Below, in pieces: positions 24,701-35,706 of a stretch of DNA of 64,000 nt (positions are counted from its first letter, which is position 1; each line of letters opens with the position of its first letter). The notes below the pieces were generated by a model. It did not search any database, was not told the DNA's origin, and saw only the letters and a program-made list of their open reading frames with translations. A program made the translations under genes and the position numbers. The stretch is from Aptenodytes patagonicus (taxonomy: Eukaryota; Chordata; Aves; Sphenisciformes; Spheniscidae), in the NCBI RefSeq assembly GCF_965638725.1, contig NC_134982.1, forward strand, positions 74,662,155-74,726,154, written 5' to 3'.

Positions 24701-27700
24701 TATTAATTACTTATTATTATGTCAGAACTGATTTTAGTTTTACTTCTTTTATGGGGGTTCTTTTTTTCATTCTTCATTCAGACAGTCAGTTTGAGAAATG
24801 TAAATGTGATTTGCATAACCAGGGAATGGGAAATGGTATAGCAAGTCTTAACTTATTCTGAAATAACTTCGGTCTAAGCTAATAGCTTGTTTCCCATGAT
24901 TTCATGCAACTAGGTCTGAGAAAAGATAAGGAAAACCTATGACTAAGGTCAGAATTTTCAGATAAGAATATTTCAGTTACAAAATACCTACCCAGTAAAC
25001 TTAATATAGAGCAGCAACAATTGGATAACATACTAGTTACTAATAATTTAAGACAATATGTCATTGACGCTAATAGTATTGTTTCTTATGAAGCTGCTTC
25101 ATGGATCTTAATTTTGTTGTCAGCATTGTCTCTGGTATGCTCTTCAGTTACAGAAGAAAACACTTGCAGCTATTTGCTCCACTGTCATAGAGTGGCTCCA
25201 TAATGTAGTATGTCTTCATGTGTGGAGACATAGCTGGCCCAAGTTGCCAGTGTACCTTACCATAACACTTGCTTTAGGCAGGTGGGTATTTCCTTGGAAA
25301 ATGTATTGCTGTAGGCACAGAATGTTAATTGCTGGTAGCTACTCTGTCATCTTGCAAACACAGTGATTTTAGGGTTACCGTTACTGCCTTATTAACCAGC
25401 TGGTGCAAGACCACTAATTAAAGGAAGACTTACTCCTGTTGTTGTGTACAGTAAGAATCATTAATAATGGCAAAAATATTACAGCCTTACAAGCATTTCC
25501 ATCTTTTTTGCTGGGTTTTTTAAGAGCAAATTTCCAGATAAATTACATTCTGCCTTTATACCCTGTGCTGCTCTTAATGTAAATTGCAGGAGAGGTGAGT
25601 CAGGACATACTCTTTTTCATCATCGGTATTCCCTTTCGTAATTTCTTGCAAATGAAGACAGGATGAATACTCCTACCTTAGGAAAAAAAAAAAAGGAGGA
25701 AAAATGTTTTTATGTGTGTTTAGGAACAGAGATGTCACTAAAGTTTTATGAAACTTTTTTTTATTCTAACAGAAGCAATTAGAAATTAATTCAAGTTGAT
25801 TTGCTTTTGCCTTTATGATTTCTCTGGGGGTGAAACTTAACACCTAAACTGATCTGAAGATGTACATCTTTAACACTATAGATTCAAGGATAGGTCCTAT
25901 GCCTATAACTTCCATTGTGCAAGGAAGACCTGAGGATGTCTGGCATCGTACCATGACTTTGTTGCTGAGGGCTTTGCTCTTGGTCTGTTGACAGTAAAGT
26001 TTTAAAGTAGGCATGAAATGTTCTTTTCAGTATTATACCAACCTTTGTGTAGGAAATTATTCCGAACTTCAGTTTCATTAACGCAAGATGCTAAAAACAT
26101 TCCATGATATTTCCTATTAGTAGACTTTTATGGGGGAAAAATTCAACCTAGACTGCAGAAGAGAATCTCTCTTCCCACCCCAAAATACTATCATACCCAG
26201 TCAAAATTAGACATGGCAAAGAAATAATTGCTGTAAGACTTCCCCCCCCACCCCCAACATTGCTTCATCAAAATTATGATGTGCAAATCAAACTCAGAAA
26301 ATTTAATGATGCAGTAGGTATAGAACACGTCAGCTTTAAACTTAAGAGATTTTAAAATATAAATACAAAAAATAGTATATCAAAACTACACACTTCGTTG
26401 CTTAGGAAGCTCTCTTTCCCCCTCCCCCCACACCAATGTCAAGACATTTGAGAAAATAGACCCTACCCTGCATTTTCAATGAATGGATATTTTCTCCTGA
26501 AAACATTTCATTATGGAAGGTCTTGCTGGCTGGCAGTTGCACAGATTCACCACACTGTATTAGACATAGATCATGTAAAACACACATGCCTTTGTTAATA
26601 GGAAATTCATAAAGACAGAAAACAACTGTAAACTTGAATCTTTTAGTTTGATTTTTTTTTTTTTTTAATTCCCCTCACACAAACCTTACTATTTGAAATT
26701 ATTGGTAATTGTTGGCAAATAGTGTATGTGAAAACTGAATGCAAATGATCCACTCAGTTTTAATTGTTGTACACAGCTGCTAGTGAACACTGGTTTTATA
26801 GAAGCAGCGTGCAAATTATAAAAAACAGATAGATAAAATCATCTGGAACATATTCAGAGGTTTTTAATTCTCTTATTTGTAAGTTAGTCTTTTGAGGTTA
26901 AGCCCGGCAAAGTAGAACCAAACACACACTTCAACGTAAAGAAATTTTTTACGGAACATTTTTCTTTTGTAAACTACCAGTTTCCCACAAGGCAGTAAAT
27001 TCATTGATATTTAGATATAAATGACATAAGATTGGTTCGCTGGCTCTTCTTTTTAGTACTTCTGCTGTATAAATATCTTTAATTAGATTTTGTACACTAG
27101 AAATAAATTGTCATGTTAAACAAAGTCAAATTTGCTCTCTCTATAGCCTCCTAAGGGGAAGCAGATATATGGATAACGTAATCCGTCATTAATAACAATT
27201 GTGTGAACAAAACACACCTGTATTTACATGCAGGCTGAGAAAGGGTACACAGCTGGCTAACTTTAGGAAGGCCATGTAATGCTTTCAGCTAAACACACTG
27301 CCAATGTGAGCTGGGGTCATCAGTCAATTTGACGCTCTAGTGAGCTTAAATAAAAAACTGTAAGAAAGTTCATAAGTGGAAAATAACAGATAAAGACTAT
27401 CATTGATACAAAACACAGAGATCAACTCAGTGTTAGGCCTTGCACTTCTAAATAAATAACAATACACTAGGAAACCAGGTATTGTATTGACATCCCATTT
27501 TAATCCTTGTTAGAGCATTTCTCAAGACTGTTTCATGCCAAATCAGGCTGCTTTGACAAATAGGATTTTTTCCTTCTTTTTTTTTTTTACAAAAAACATC
27601 ACCCCCAAGATCTTATTCAGGAGAAATTATGGAAAATCTTTGCTGAAAAAATGACATTTCTCATTTAAAAGTTTTTCAAAAGTTTGCTATGTAACATGGT

Positions 27701-28447
27701 TTCACAATTCCTTTACAACATTTTTGTAAGTAAAATAAAAATGAAAATTTATATCACTTTCCTAAAGGGTCATCACAATAAACAAAAGCAGATTTTTAGT
27801 TGCAACAGACCTTCAGAAGAAGGTTTGAAAGAAGGAACATTGACTTGTTTTATTTATTTATTTTCCATTTTCATTTCCATTCTGTTTCCACACTTAAGGC
27901 AGACAACTCCTCCCTAACTCTCAGTCAGATTGTGAAATGTTTATGATAGAGCCACTAATAGAAAGCACAAATTTATGCCAACTGTTCAGATTTGAAATAG
28001 GATGTTCCTTCATTAAAACAGACTTACTAGTCCGACAACTGTATATTACTGAGTTTACTGTTTAGGAAAATTCATAATTTCCTACAATAAATGAAAAACA
28101 ACAGTAATGGCTATTAGACTTGCAGAAGGTATAAGTCTTTGTTTATCACCTCCTCTATAGTTGTTTTCTTCAGCTGTCACTAAATATTAACCACATAACT
28201 CCCTGGTCTTGTTACAGTTAAAGAAAATCATGTGTTGACACTAATACAGCTTTCTAATCTACCCAATAGAACAGTGGTCTTCCTGATTTTTATGGTCTTT
28301 GATGCTGCGAAATATAAGGTACTTCCCTCCTGATACTAATTATTCATCATCTGAGAACACAAGATAGTTTTGCTGCTGCTTCTCTAAAAGCACACTTTTT
28401 CGTTTTGATGGGATGAGTTCGGAGGTGGAAGTGATGTAGTTGGAGAA
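24701..28447. other. non-coding stretch, nothing recognised
   Basis: AT-rich sequence with a poly-T run at about 26652-26666 and a C-rich run near 26241. No open frame exceeds about 80 codons and no repeat was recognised. The evenly AT-rich 26700-27500 part could hold conserved non-coding DNA, but that cannot be judged from one sequence. Confidence 0.55.
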
Positions 28448-30835
28448 GTCATAGAAAGTCATAGAAAGTCATAGAATCATTAAGGTTGGAAAAGACCTCT
28501 AAGATCATCGAGTCCAACCGTCGACCCAACACCACCATGCCCACTAAACCATGTCCCTAAGCGCCTCATCTACATGTCTTTTAAATACCTCCAGGAATGG
28601 GGACTCAACCACTGCCCTGGGCAGCCTCTTCCAATGTTTAACCACTCTTTCAGTAAAGACATTTTTCCTCACGTCCAATCTAAACCTCCCCTGGCGCAAC
28701 TTGAGGCCATTTCCTCTCGTCCTATCGCTTGTTACTTGGGAGAAGAGACTGACACCCACCTCGCTACAACCTCCTTTCAGGGAGTTGTAGAGAGCGATGA
28801 GGTCTCCCCTCAGCCTCCTTTTCTCCAGGCTGAACAACCCCAGTTCCCTCAGCCGCTCCTCATAAGACTTGTTCTCCAGACCCCTCACCAGCCTCCTTGC
28901 CCTTCTCTGGACACGCTCCAGCCCCTCAACGTCCTTCTTGTAGTGAGGGGCCCAAAACTGAACACAGTATTTGAGGTGCGGCCTCACCAGTGCCAAGTAC
29001 GGGGGCACGATCACTTCCCTACTCCTGCTGGCCACACTATTGCTGATACAGGCCAGGATGCCATTGGCCTTCTTGGCCGCCTGGGCACACTGCCGGCTCA
29101 TGTTCAGCCGGCTGTCAACCAGAACCCCCAGGTCCTTTTCTGCCAGGCAGCTTTCCAGACACTCTTCCCCAAGCCTGTAGCGCTGCATGGGGTTGTTGTG
29201 GCCGAAGTGCAGGACCCGGCACTTGGCCTTGTTGAACCTCATACAGTTGGCCTGGGCCCATCAATCCAGCCTGTCCAGGTCCCTCTGCAGAGCCTTCTTA
29301 CCCTCGAGCAGATCAACACTCCCACCCAACTTGGTGTTGTCTGCAAACTTACTGAGGGTGCAATCGATCCCCTCATCCAGATCATCGATAAAGATGTTGA
29401 ACAAGACCGGCCCCAGTACTGAGCCCTGGGGAACACCGCTCGTGACCGGCCGCCAACTGGATTGAACTCCATTCACCACAACTCTCTGGGCCCGGCCGTC
29501 CAGCCAGTTTTTGACCCAGCACAGAGTACACCTGTCTAAGCCGTGAGCCCCCAGCTTCTCGAGGAGAATGCTGTGGGAGACGGTGTCAAAGGCCTTACTG
29601 AAGCCCAGGTAGACCACATCCACAGCCTTTCCCTCATCCACTAGGCGGGTCACCTGGTCATAGAAGGAGATCAGGTTGGTCAAGCAGGACCTGCCTCTCA
29701 TGAACCCGTGCTGACTGGGCCTGATCCCCTGGTTGTCCCGCTCATGCCTTGTGAGCGCCCTCAACATGAACAGCTCCATCATCTTCCCTGGCCCTGAGGT
29801 CAGGCTGACAGGCCTGTAGTTCCCTGGATCTTCCTTCCAGCCCTTCTTGTAGATGGGTGTCACATTGGCAAGCCTCCAGTCGCACGGAACCTCCCCCGTT
29901 AACCAGGACTGCTGATAAATGATGGAGAGTGGCTTGGCGAGCTCCTCCGCCAGCTCCCTCAGCACTCTCAGGTGGATCCCATCCGGCCCCATAGACTTGT
30001 GAGCATCCAGGTGGCGTAGCAGGTCATTGACTGCTTCCTCTTGGATTACGGGGGGTTCATCCTGCTCGCTGTCCCTGTGTTCCAGCTCAGGGGGCCGAGT
30101 ACCCTGAGGATAACTGGTCTGCCTGTTAAAGACTGAGGCAAAGAAGGCATTGAGTACCTCAGCCTTTTCCTCTTCCTCGGTGACAATGTTCCCCCCCGCA
30201 TCCAATAAAGGATGGAGATTCTCCTTGGCTCTCTTCTTGTCATTAACATATTTCTAAAAACATTTTTTGTTGTCTCTAACGACGGTGGCCAGATTGCGTT
30301 CTAGCTGGGCTTTTGCTTTTCTCATTTCTTCTCTGCATGACCTAACGAGATCCCTGTACTCTTCTTGAGTTGCCTGCCCCTTCTTCCACAAGCGGTAAAC
30401 TCTCCTTTTTTCCCTGAGTCCCAGCAAGAGCTCCCCGTTCAGCCAGGCCGGTCGTCTTCCTCGCCCGTTCTTCTTACGGCGTACAGGGACAGCCTGCTCC
30501 TGCACCTTTAAGACTTCCTTCTTGAAGATCGTCCGCCTTCCTGGACCCCTTTGCCCTTCAGGACCGTCTCCCAAGGGACTCTCTCAACCAGCGTCCTGAA
30601 CAGGCCAAAGTCCACCCTCCGGAAGTCCATGGTTGCAGTTTTGCTGCCCCCCCTCCTTACTTCACCAAGACTCGAGAATTCTATCATTTCATGGTCGCTA
30701 AGCCCAAGACGGCCTCTGACCACCACATCTCCCACCAGTCCTTCTCTGTTAGTAAACAGCAGGTCGAGCGAGGCACCTCCCCTGGTAGGCTCACTTACCA
30801 GCTGTGTCAGGAAGTTGTCTTCCACACACGAAGTC
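28448..30835 (-). mobile_element. CR1 LINE, 5'-truncated, longest copy in the window
   Basis: This is a non-LTR retrotransposon read right to left. Its tail lies at 28448-28477 as a variant 10-nt repeat (GTCATAGAAA on plus) instead of the usual 8-nt ATTCTATG unit. A 3'UTR follows, and then ORF2 from 28544 up to the truncated 5' end at about 30835. The 5' end falls in the C-terminal part of the endonuclease domain, where an SDH motif (GLSDHEM) is visible near 30705. About 2.4 kb remains; full CR1 elements are usually around 4.5 kb. GC content and CpG frequency are far above the flanks. A closely related copy lies at 52481-53050. Confidence 0.97.
28544..30825 (-). pseudogene. CR1 ORF2 remnant: endonuclease C-terminus and reverse transcriptase
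   Basis: In an active CR1, ORF2 encodes an apurinic-like endonuclease and RT that nick target DNA and copy the RNA at the nick. Most of this remnant lies in one frame. 30205-29264 carries the fingers and palm, including the [17 protein letters not shown] and [10 protein letters not shown] motifs. 29242-28544 carries the thumb and C-terminus. In-frame stops are TGA at 29261-29263 (CGA in the copy at 35185) and TAG at 30254-30256. A single base appears lost near 30540, moving the endonuclease part (30825-30508) into another frame. Two catalytic acids are gone: the first palm Asp is Gly (YLGFSKAFD, codon 29603-29605) and the second Asp of the FADD box is Asn (FADNTK, codon 29336-29338). It is therefore inactive. 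Long open frames on the opposite strand are antisense shadows. Confidence 0.93.
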
Positions 30836-32266
30836 AGTTAAGAGTAAAAGAAAAAAGGTTTGATAGATTAACTGATAGACTGGGCTATATTCTAGGTGTA
30901 ACTATTCCTGAGCTACTACATTTTAAGCAGAGATTTTATAATGTTATTTTTAACTCCCAGTGCACTGTGATGTTCCTTCTTGTTTTTATGTATTTTTAAC
31001 TGAACATGGTTTAGATCTTAATAAAGGAATTTTCTCACTTTTGTTTTCTCTTTCCTTCTTTGTATAGTCTGGGTTAATACATTGATCCAACCAAATGAAA
31101 AGAGAAAGGAAAGTAAGTACAGTGCTGAACAAAAAGAAAATTTTATGTGGCAGCTGTAGAAAATTGTGTTGGACCTCTTGGAACCAAATTCAGTGGGCTT
31201 AAATTTCTTGATTGGCAGGGAGTTAACATAGTTTCTGGGATTAGTGCCCAAACTAGAAGTTTTAGCAATGTTTGAAAGAAGGCAACAGTTAGTGAACTGG
31301 GGGGGAGAAATAATATTTTCTACTTTCAATTTCTTAGGCCAGCATGCAACTAATTCACAGGGGAAAAAAACCCCAAAACTTCACTTCCATGTAAATAAAG
31401 TTGTCCTTTTTTGCCTCTAGTATTGCAAAAAAACCTATGGCACCTCTGCCACTTAATTTGAAAAAAATTATTAATCAAAAAATCTGATGTGTAGACACCT
31501 ATTACTACATATATTGACTATTATTTTTATTACAGGATTAGTTCAACAAAGGCAGAAACAAAATCTCATGCCATTATATGTTTCACAAGCTCTTCACATT
31601 TTCTAGAAATGTTCTGATACTCAGATTTTGCTGGATTTATGCCACACAATTTAATTAGATCTTTTATTTTAATGTTATTCAGATGTCCGGTGTTTTTTTC
31701 TCTCTCTCAGATAGACATTGGGCAGACCAAGTGAGGTGTAGTCATATTCCCAGTGATTTAGCTTGCAACTACCTCTAATTCTTAAATTTTCCTTTTCTCA
31801 CTAAATTTTAGTTTTTATTTTTGTTGTCTTTCATTCTATTTTTTCATACATAATTCAAAACATGTCTGTAACATGACTCCTTATTTTTGAAATTCAATTT
31901 AGGTGAGCAAATGAGCTTTTTTTTCCCACAGAATATTTTAAGGGAAACTAAGGTCAAAATTTTCTTCTTCGAATCCCAACTCCTGTTTCCACTGAAGTCA
32001 ATAGTAATATTGATGTATTCATTATGAACAGGAGCTGGTCTTTACACACTGAAACTTGAGCAGTTATCTCTGAATTTCAATATCTGAATAGCACTGAAGT
32101 TCCTAAAATTACCATCTAAGATTAAGATAAACTTTCTTAAAATTTCTCCCTCAGCCACAAATCTAAAGGGAAACTCCTTTGACCATGAACTCACCTTAGT
32201 TGTGTCGAGGCAAGTTTTTAGCCTTTCTGTAATCAAAGCTTAGGCCTCAGCAATGTTGGTTTTCAA
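30836..32266. other. non-coding stretch, nothing recognised
   Basis: AT-rich sequence between the CR1 5' truncation point and the solo LTR. The open frames are short (103 codons at most) and show no recognisable domain. Confidence 0.55.
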
Positions 32267-32516
32267 TGTCCTGGTTTCGGCAGGGATAGAGTTAATTTCC
32301 TTTCTAGTAGCTGGTACAGTGTTTTGGATTTAGGATGAGAACAAAGTTGATAAGCACCAATGTTTTAGTTGTTGCTAGGTAATGCTTACACTAGCCAAGG
32401 ACTTTTCAGCTTCCCGTGCTCTACCGACTGAGAAGGCTGGAGGTGCACAAGAAGCTGGGAGGGGGCACAGCCAGGACAGCTGACCCAAACTGGCCAAAGG
32501 GACATTCCACACCATG

Positions 32517-32540
32517 TGACGTCATGCTCAGTACATAAAC
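32517..32540 (+). promoter_or_regulatory. LTR core promoter: CRE octamer plus TATA-like box
   Basis: TGACGTCA, a perfect palindromic CREB/ATF site, lies at 32517-32524. GTACATAAAC follows at 32531-32540 as a weakened TATA box. A GC-rich segment begins about 20 bases further on, where the U3/R transcription start would be expected. The site order is that of a retroviral promoter. Whether it still works in this copy is unknown. Confidence 0.5.
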
Positions 32541-32636
32541 TGGGGAAAGCTGGCCGGGGGGGCCGCTGCTCGGGGACTGGCTGGGCATCGGTCAGCGGGT
32601 GGTGAGCAATTGTACTGTGCATCACTTGCTTTGTGT

Positions 32637-32672
32637 ATTATTATTATTATCATATTATTATTATTATTATAA
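32637..32672. repeat. (TAT)n microsatellite inside the LTR
   Basis: An imperfect ATT/TAT trinucleotide run interrupted by one CAT. It lies in the R/U5 part of the solo LTR, just before the ATTAAA signal at 32686-32691. Confidence 0.85.
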
Positions 32673-32822
32673 TTTTATTTCAATTATTAAACTGTTTTTA
32701 TCTCAACCCACGAGTTTTTCTCACTTGTGCTCTTCCAATTCTCTCCCCCATCCCACCGGGTGGGGGGGAGTGAGCGAGCAGCTGTGTGGTGCTTAGTTGC
32801 CGACTGAGATTAAACCATGACA

Positions 32823-34382
32823 CAACTGGAGAAATGTGAGAGGTTTTCTTCACTGAAATCCATGATATGCAGATGGTGGATTACCACTCTCACGTAGGAG
32901 GTTAGTATTTATGGGGCAGTGCCATTACTAGCAGAATGCAAAAACCTGGAAACAGGTAATCCTTCAGCTTTGCTGGCCAGGCCCAGTCTGAGATGCATTA
33001 GAAAGCACTAGGTAGTAAGTTCTTAAGAAAACTTATTTGAAATATGCCAGTGTTATAAAGTTCTGAGTTGGAAAATTTGACTCCCTACCAGAGGTGATAT
33101 AAAATGATAGGAGATAAAGGCCTAGCTGCATTAAAAATGAGCTGTATAAATAAAGTATCATGTGTTTTGGTGAGCCTGTACTCTTTTTTTACGCCTGGGC
33201 TGACAGATGCTGTTGTGTTGTGTTTAGACTGTAGTAACACCTAGACACCTCAGCTCTGCTGTGCATGACACAGAACAAGCGCACAGCACAGACTCTATCC
33301 AAGCTAACCCCCTGTGACCTATTGCACTTATGTTTAATAAAACATGATCCAGAAATATAAAGAACTTGTTCATTTTCACTTCACAAAATCTCTTTGGTGT
33401 CCATTTTTTACTTATCAAATATTGTTTGAACTTTCCAGGGCTTCAAGCAGTGCAGCTCTGTTTTCTGGTATTTCTTTGACTGTTCCCATGCAAAATATAC
33501 ATTTTAATCAGAAGCATGCAAAGCAAAACCTGTAAAACAACTCAAAGCTTCATTTTTTTAAAATTATAAATACATTAAAAATTATTCAAGTTATGGAGTC
33601 CGGGTAAAGAAGTTGCAGTATACTTCCCTTCACAAACAGAACAGTTTTTGACACGTCAGCCCATGTATTTATTGTGAGGATAACTTACCGTATGGGGTTT
33701 TTCCCCTTTTCTTTCTTCTTCTGAGCAGATCCTTGGTTTTAACAAAAGAAGAATGCACTACTATTTTATTGTGACTTGCTGTCAGTCATTTTCTGAGTTG
33801 CATTGTTAGAAATGCATCATAAAAACTTTCTATTTTCCTTCTTAATGTAGCATTTAGGAGAACAATTCAAATGGCCCAGAAAGACAGGAGATACAAATGA
33901 AATGGCTGGAGAGTTACTCTGTTGGGAATTACAGTGTGAAGATTATCAGAATGCAAGAATACCCACTAACATCAAGACCATGCCTTCTCAAAGTCATGTC
34001 TTTTTGGGGGGAAAAAAAAAAACCAAAACCCGACTCGAAAGCTTCCAAGCCTTTTGAGTTTAGCAGGATCTTGTTTCTTGGCTAAGGAATCACCTGGCAG
34101 TGCCCTAGGTTGAAGACAAAAAGGACAAGGCAGGAATCAAAATCTTTTAAGAAATTGCTAACTCACTGATGTGACAGTGGGAAGGGTTGTATCTGAAGCA
34201 AATGTCCATCAGGGCTGAAACTCTAGGACTGCAAAGTTGTCTTTTACTGTGCTATTCCTCCCCATCAAATCACTCTTCTTTGGGAATCTGTGAGTGGATG
34301 TTAGGCAATTTGAAAAGCAGCAATGTGCTTCACTGTTGAGTAGGCTACTTAATGAACTCCCACTGCTTCTTCCCTGATATAA
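32823..34382. other. non-coding stretch, nothing recognised
   Basis: AT-rich sequence with no open frame above 65 codons. A donor-like GTAAGT is visible on the minus strand near 33684 next to a purine-rich stretch, but the matching acceptor is weak. Confidence 0.55.
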
Positions 34383-35706
34383 ATCATAGAATCATAGAAT
34401 TGTTCAGGTTGGAAAAGACCTTTAAGATCATCGAGTCCAACCATTAACCTAACACTACCAAGTCCACCACTAAACCATGTCCCTATGCGCCACATCTACA
34501 CGTCTTTTAAATACCTCCAGGGATGGGGACTCAACCACTGCCCTGGGCAGCCTCTTCCAATGTTTCACCACTCTTTCAGTAAAGACATTTTTCCTCATAT
34601 CCAAACTAAACCTCCCCTGGCACAACTTGAGGCCATTTCCTCTCGTCCTATCGCTTGTTACTTGGGAGAAGAGACCGACCCCCACCTCGCTACAACCTCC
34701 TTTCAGGTAGTTGTAGAGAGTGATGAGGTCTCCCCTCAGCCTCCTTTTCTCCAGGCTGAACAACCCCAGTTCCCTCAGCCGCTCCTCATAAGACTTGTTC
34801 TCCAGACCCCTCACCAGCCTCCTTGCCCTTCTCTGGACACGCTCCAGCCCCTCAACGTCCTTCTTGTAGTGAGGGGCCCAAAACTGAACACAGTATTTGA
34901 GGTGTGGCCTCACCAGTACCGAGTACAGGGGCACGATCACTTCCCTACTCCTGCTGGCCACACTATTGCTGATACAGGCCAGGATGCCATTGGCCTTCTT
35001 GGCCGCCTGGGCACACTGCCGGCTCATGTTCAGCCGGCTGTCGACCAGAACCCCCAGGTCCTTTTCTGCCAGGCAGCTTTCCAGCCACTCTTCCCCAAGC
35101 CTGTAGCGCTGCATGGGGCTGTTGTGGCCGAAGTGCAGGACCCGGCACTTGGCCTTGTTGAACCTCATACAGTTGGCCTGGGCCCATCGATCCAGCCTGT
35201 CCAGGTCCCTCTGCAGAGCCTTCCTACCCTCGAGCAAACCAACACTCCCACCCAACTTGGTGTCGTCTGTAAACTGACTGAGGGTGCACTCAATCTCCTC
35301 ATCCAGATCATTGATAAAGATATTAAACAGAACTGGCGCCGGTACTGAGCCCTGGGGAGCACCACTTGTGACCAGCTGCCAACTGGATTTAGCTCCATTC
35401 ACCACAACTCTTTGGGCCCGACCACTCAGCCAGTTTTTTTTACCCAGAGAAGAGTACACCCGCCCAAGTCACGAGCAGCCATTTTCTCCAGGAGAATGCT
35501 GTGGAAAATGGTGTCAAAGGCTTTGCTGAAGTCCAGGTAGACCACATCCACAGCCTTTCCCTTGTCCACTAAGTGGGTCACCTTGTCATAGAAGGAGATC
35601 AGGTTAGTCAGGCAGGACCTGCCTTTCATAAACCCGTGCTGACTGGGCCTGATTGCCTGGTTGTCCTGTACGTGCCTGTACTAGTGTGATGGCACTCAAG
35701 ATGATC
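34383..35706 (-). mobile_element. CR1 LINE, 5'-truncated in the RT domain
   Basis: The tail ATCATAGAATCATAGAATTG at 34383 is followed by the 3'UTR and by ORF2 up to about 35706, where matching to the longer CR1 copy becomes poor. The ORF2 part is nearly identical to that of 28448-30835. The first 100-110 bases (3'UTR) are clearly different, with substitutions such as TTAACCTAACACTACCAAG where the other copy has CGACCCAACACCACCATG. This copy therefore carries a different CR1 3' end. CpG-rich relative to its flanks. Confidence 0.96.
34470..35629 (-). pseudogene. CR1 ORF2 remnant: RT palm, thumb and C-terminus
   Basis: Minus-strand remnant of CR1 reverse transcriptase. 35629-35426 carries the first palm motif YLDFSKAFD with its catalytic Asp intact. 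35459-34470, in another frame, carries the PQGSV motif, an intact catalytic pair (FTDDTK) and the RT C-terminal region down to the ORF2 end. The switch lies at an 8-T run (35434-35441 on plus), where the sister copy has 5 T plus G; this is a net gain of two bases. The fingers, the endonuclease and all of ORF1 are missing through 5' truncation. Unlike the copy at 28544-30825, both catalytic motifs survive, so the lesions here are truncation and frameshift. Confidence 0.93.

Larger units (their letters stand above)
32267..32822 (+). mobile_element. solo LTR of an endogenous retrovirus (probably ERVL-like)
   Basis: A 556-bp unit starts TGTCCTGGTTTCGGC and ends AACCATGACA, giving the TG...CA ends of a complete LTR. 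I recognise it as an LTR type that is abundant in neoavian genomes. There is no gag, pol or env sequence on either side, so this is a solo LTR left by recombination between two LTRs. A CAA trinucleotide abuts both ends; the longer target duplication is no longer clear. Inside are a perfect CRE octamer, a TATA-like box, a GC-rich block, a (TAT)n microsatellite and an ATTAAA polyadenylation signal, in U3-R-U5 order, which fixes the plus orientation. The ERVL assignment is inference from family memory. Confidence 0.88.

Noticed and set aside
28574..29422. 282-codon plus-strand open frame (and a 287-codon one at 34485-35348)
   Set aside because: Both are antisense shadows of CR1 ORF2. They recur wherever the same CR1 segment occurs, and GC-rich CR1 is poor in stops on both strands.
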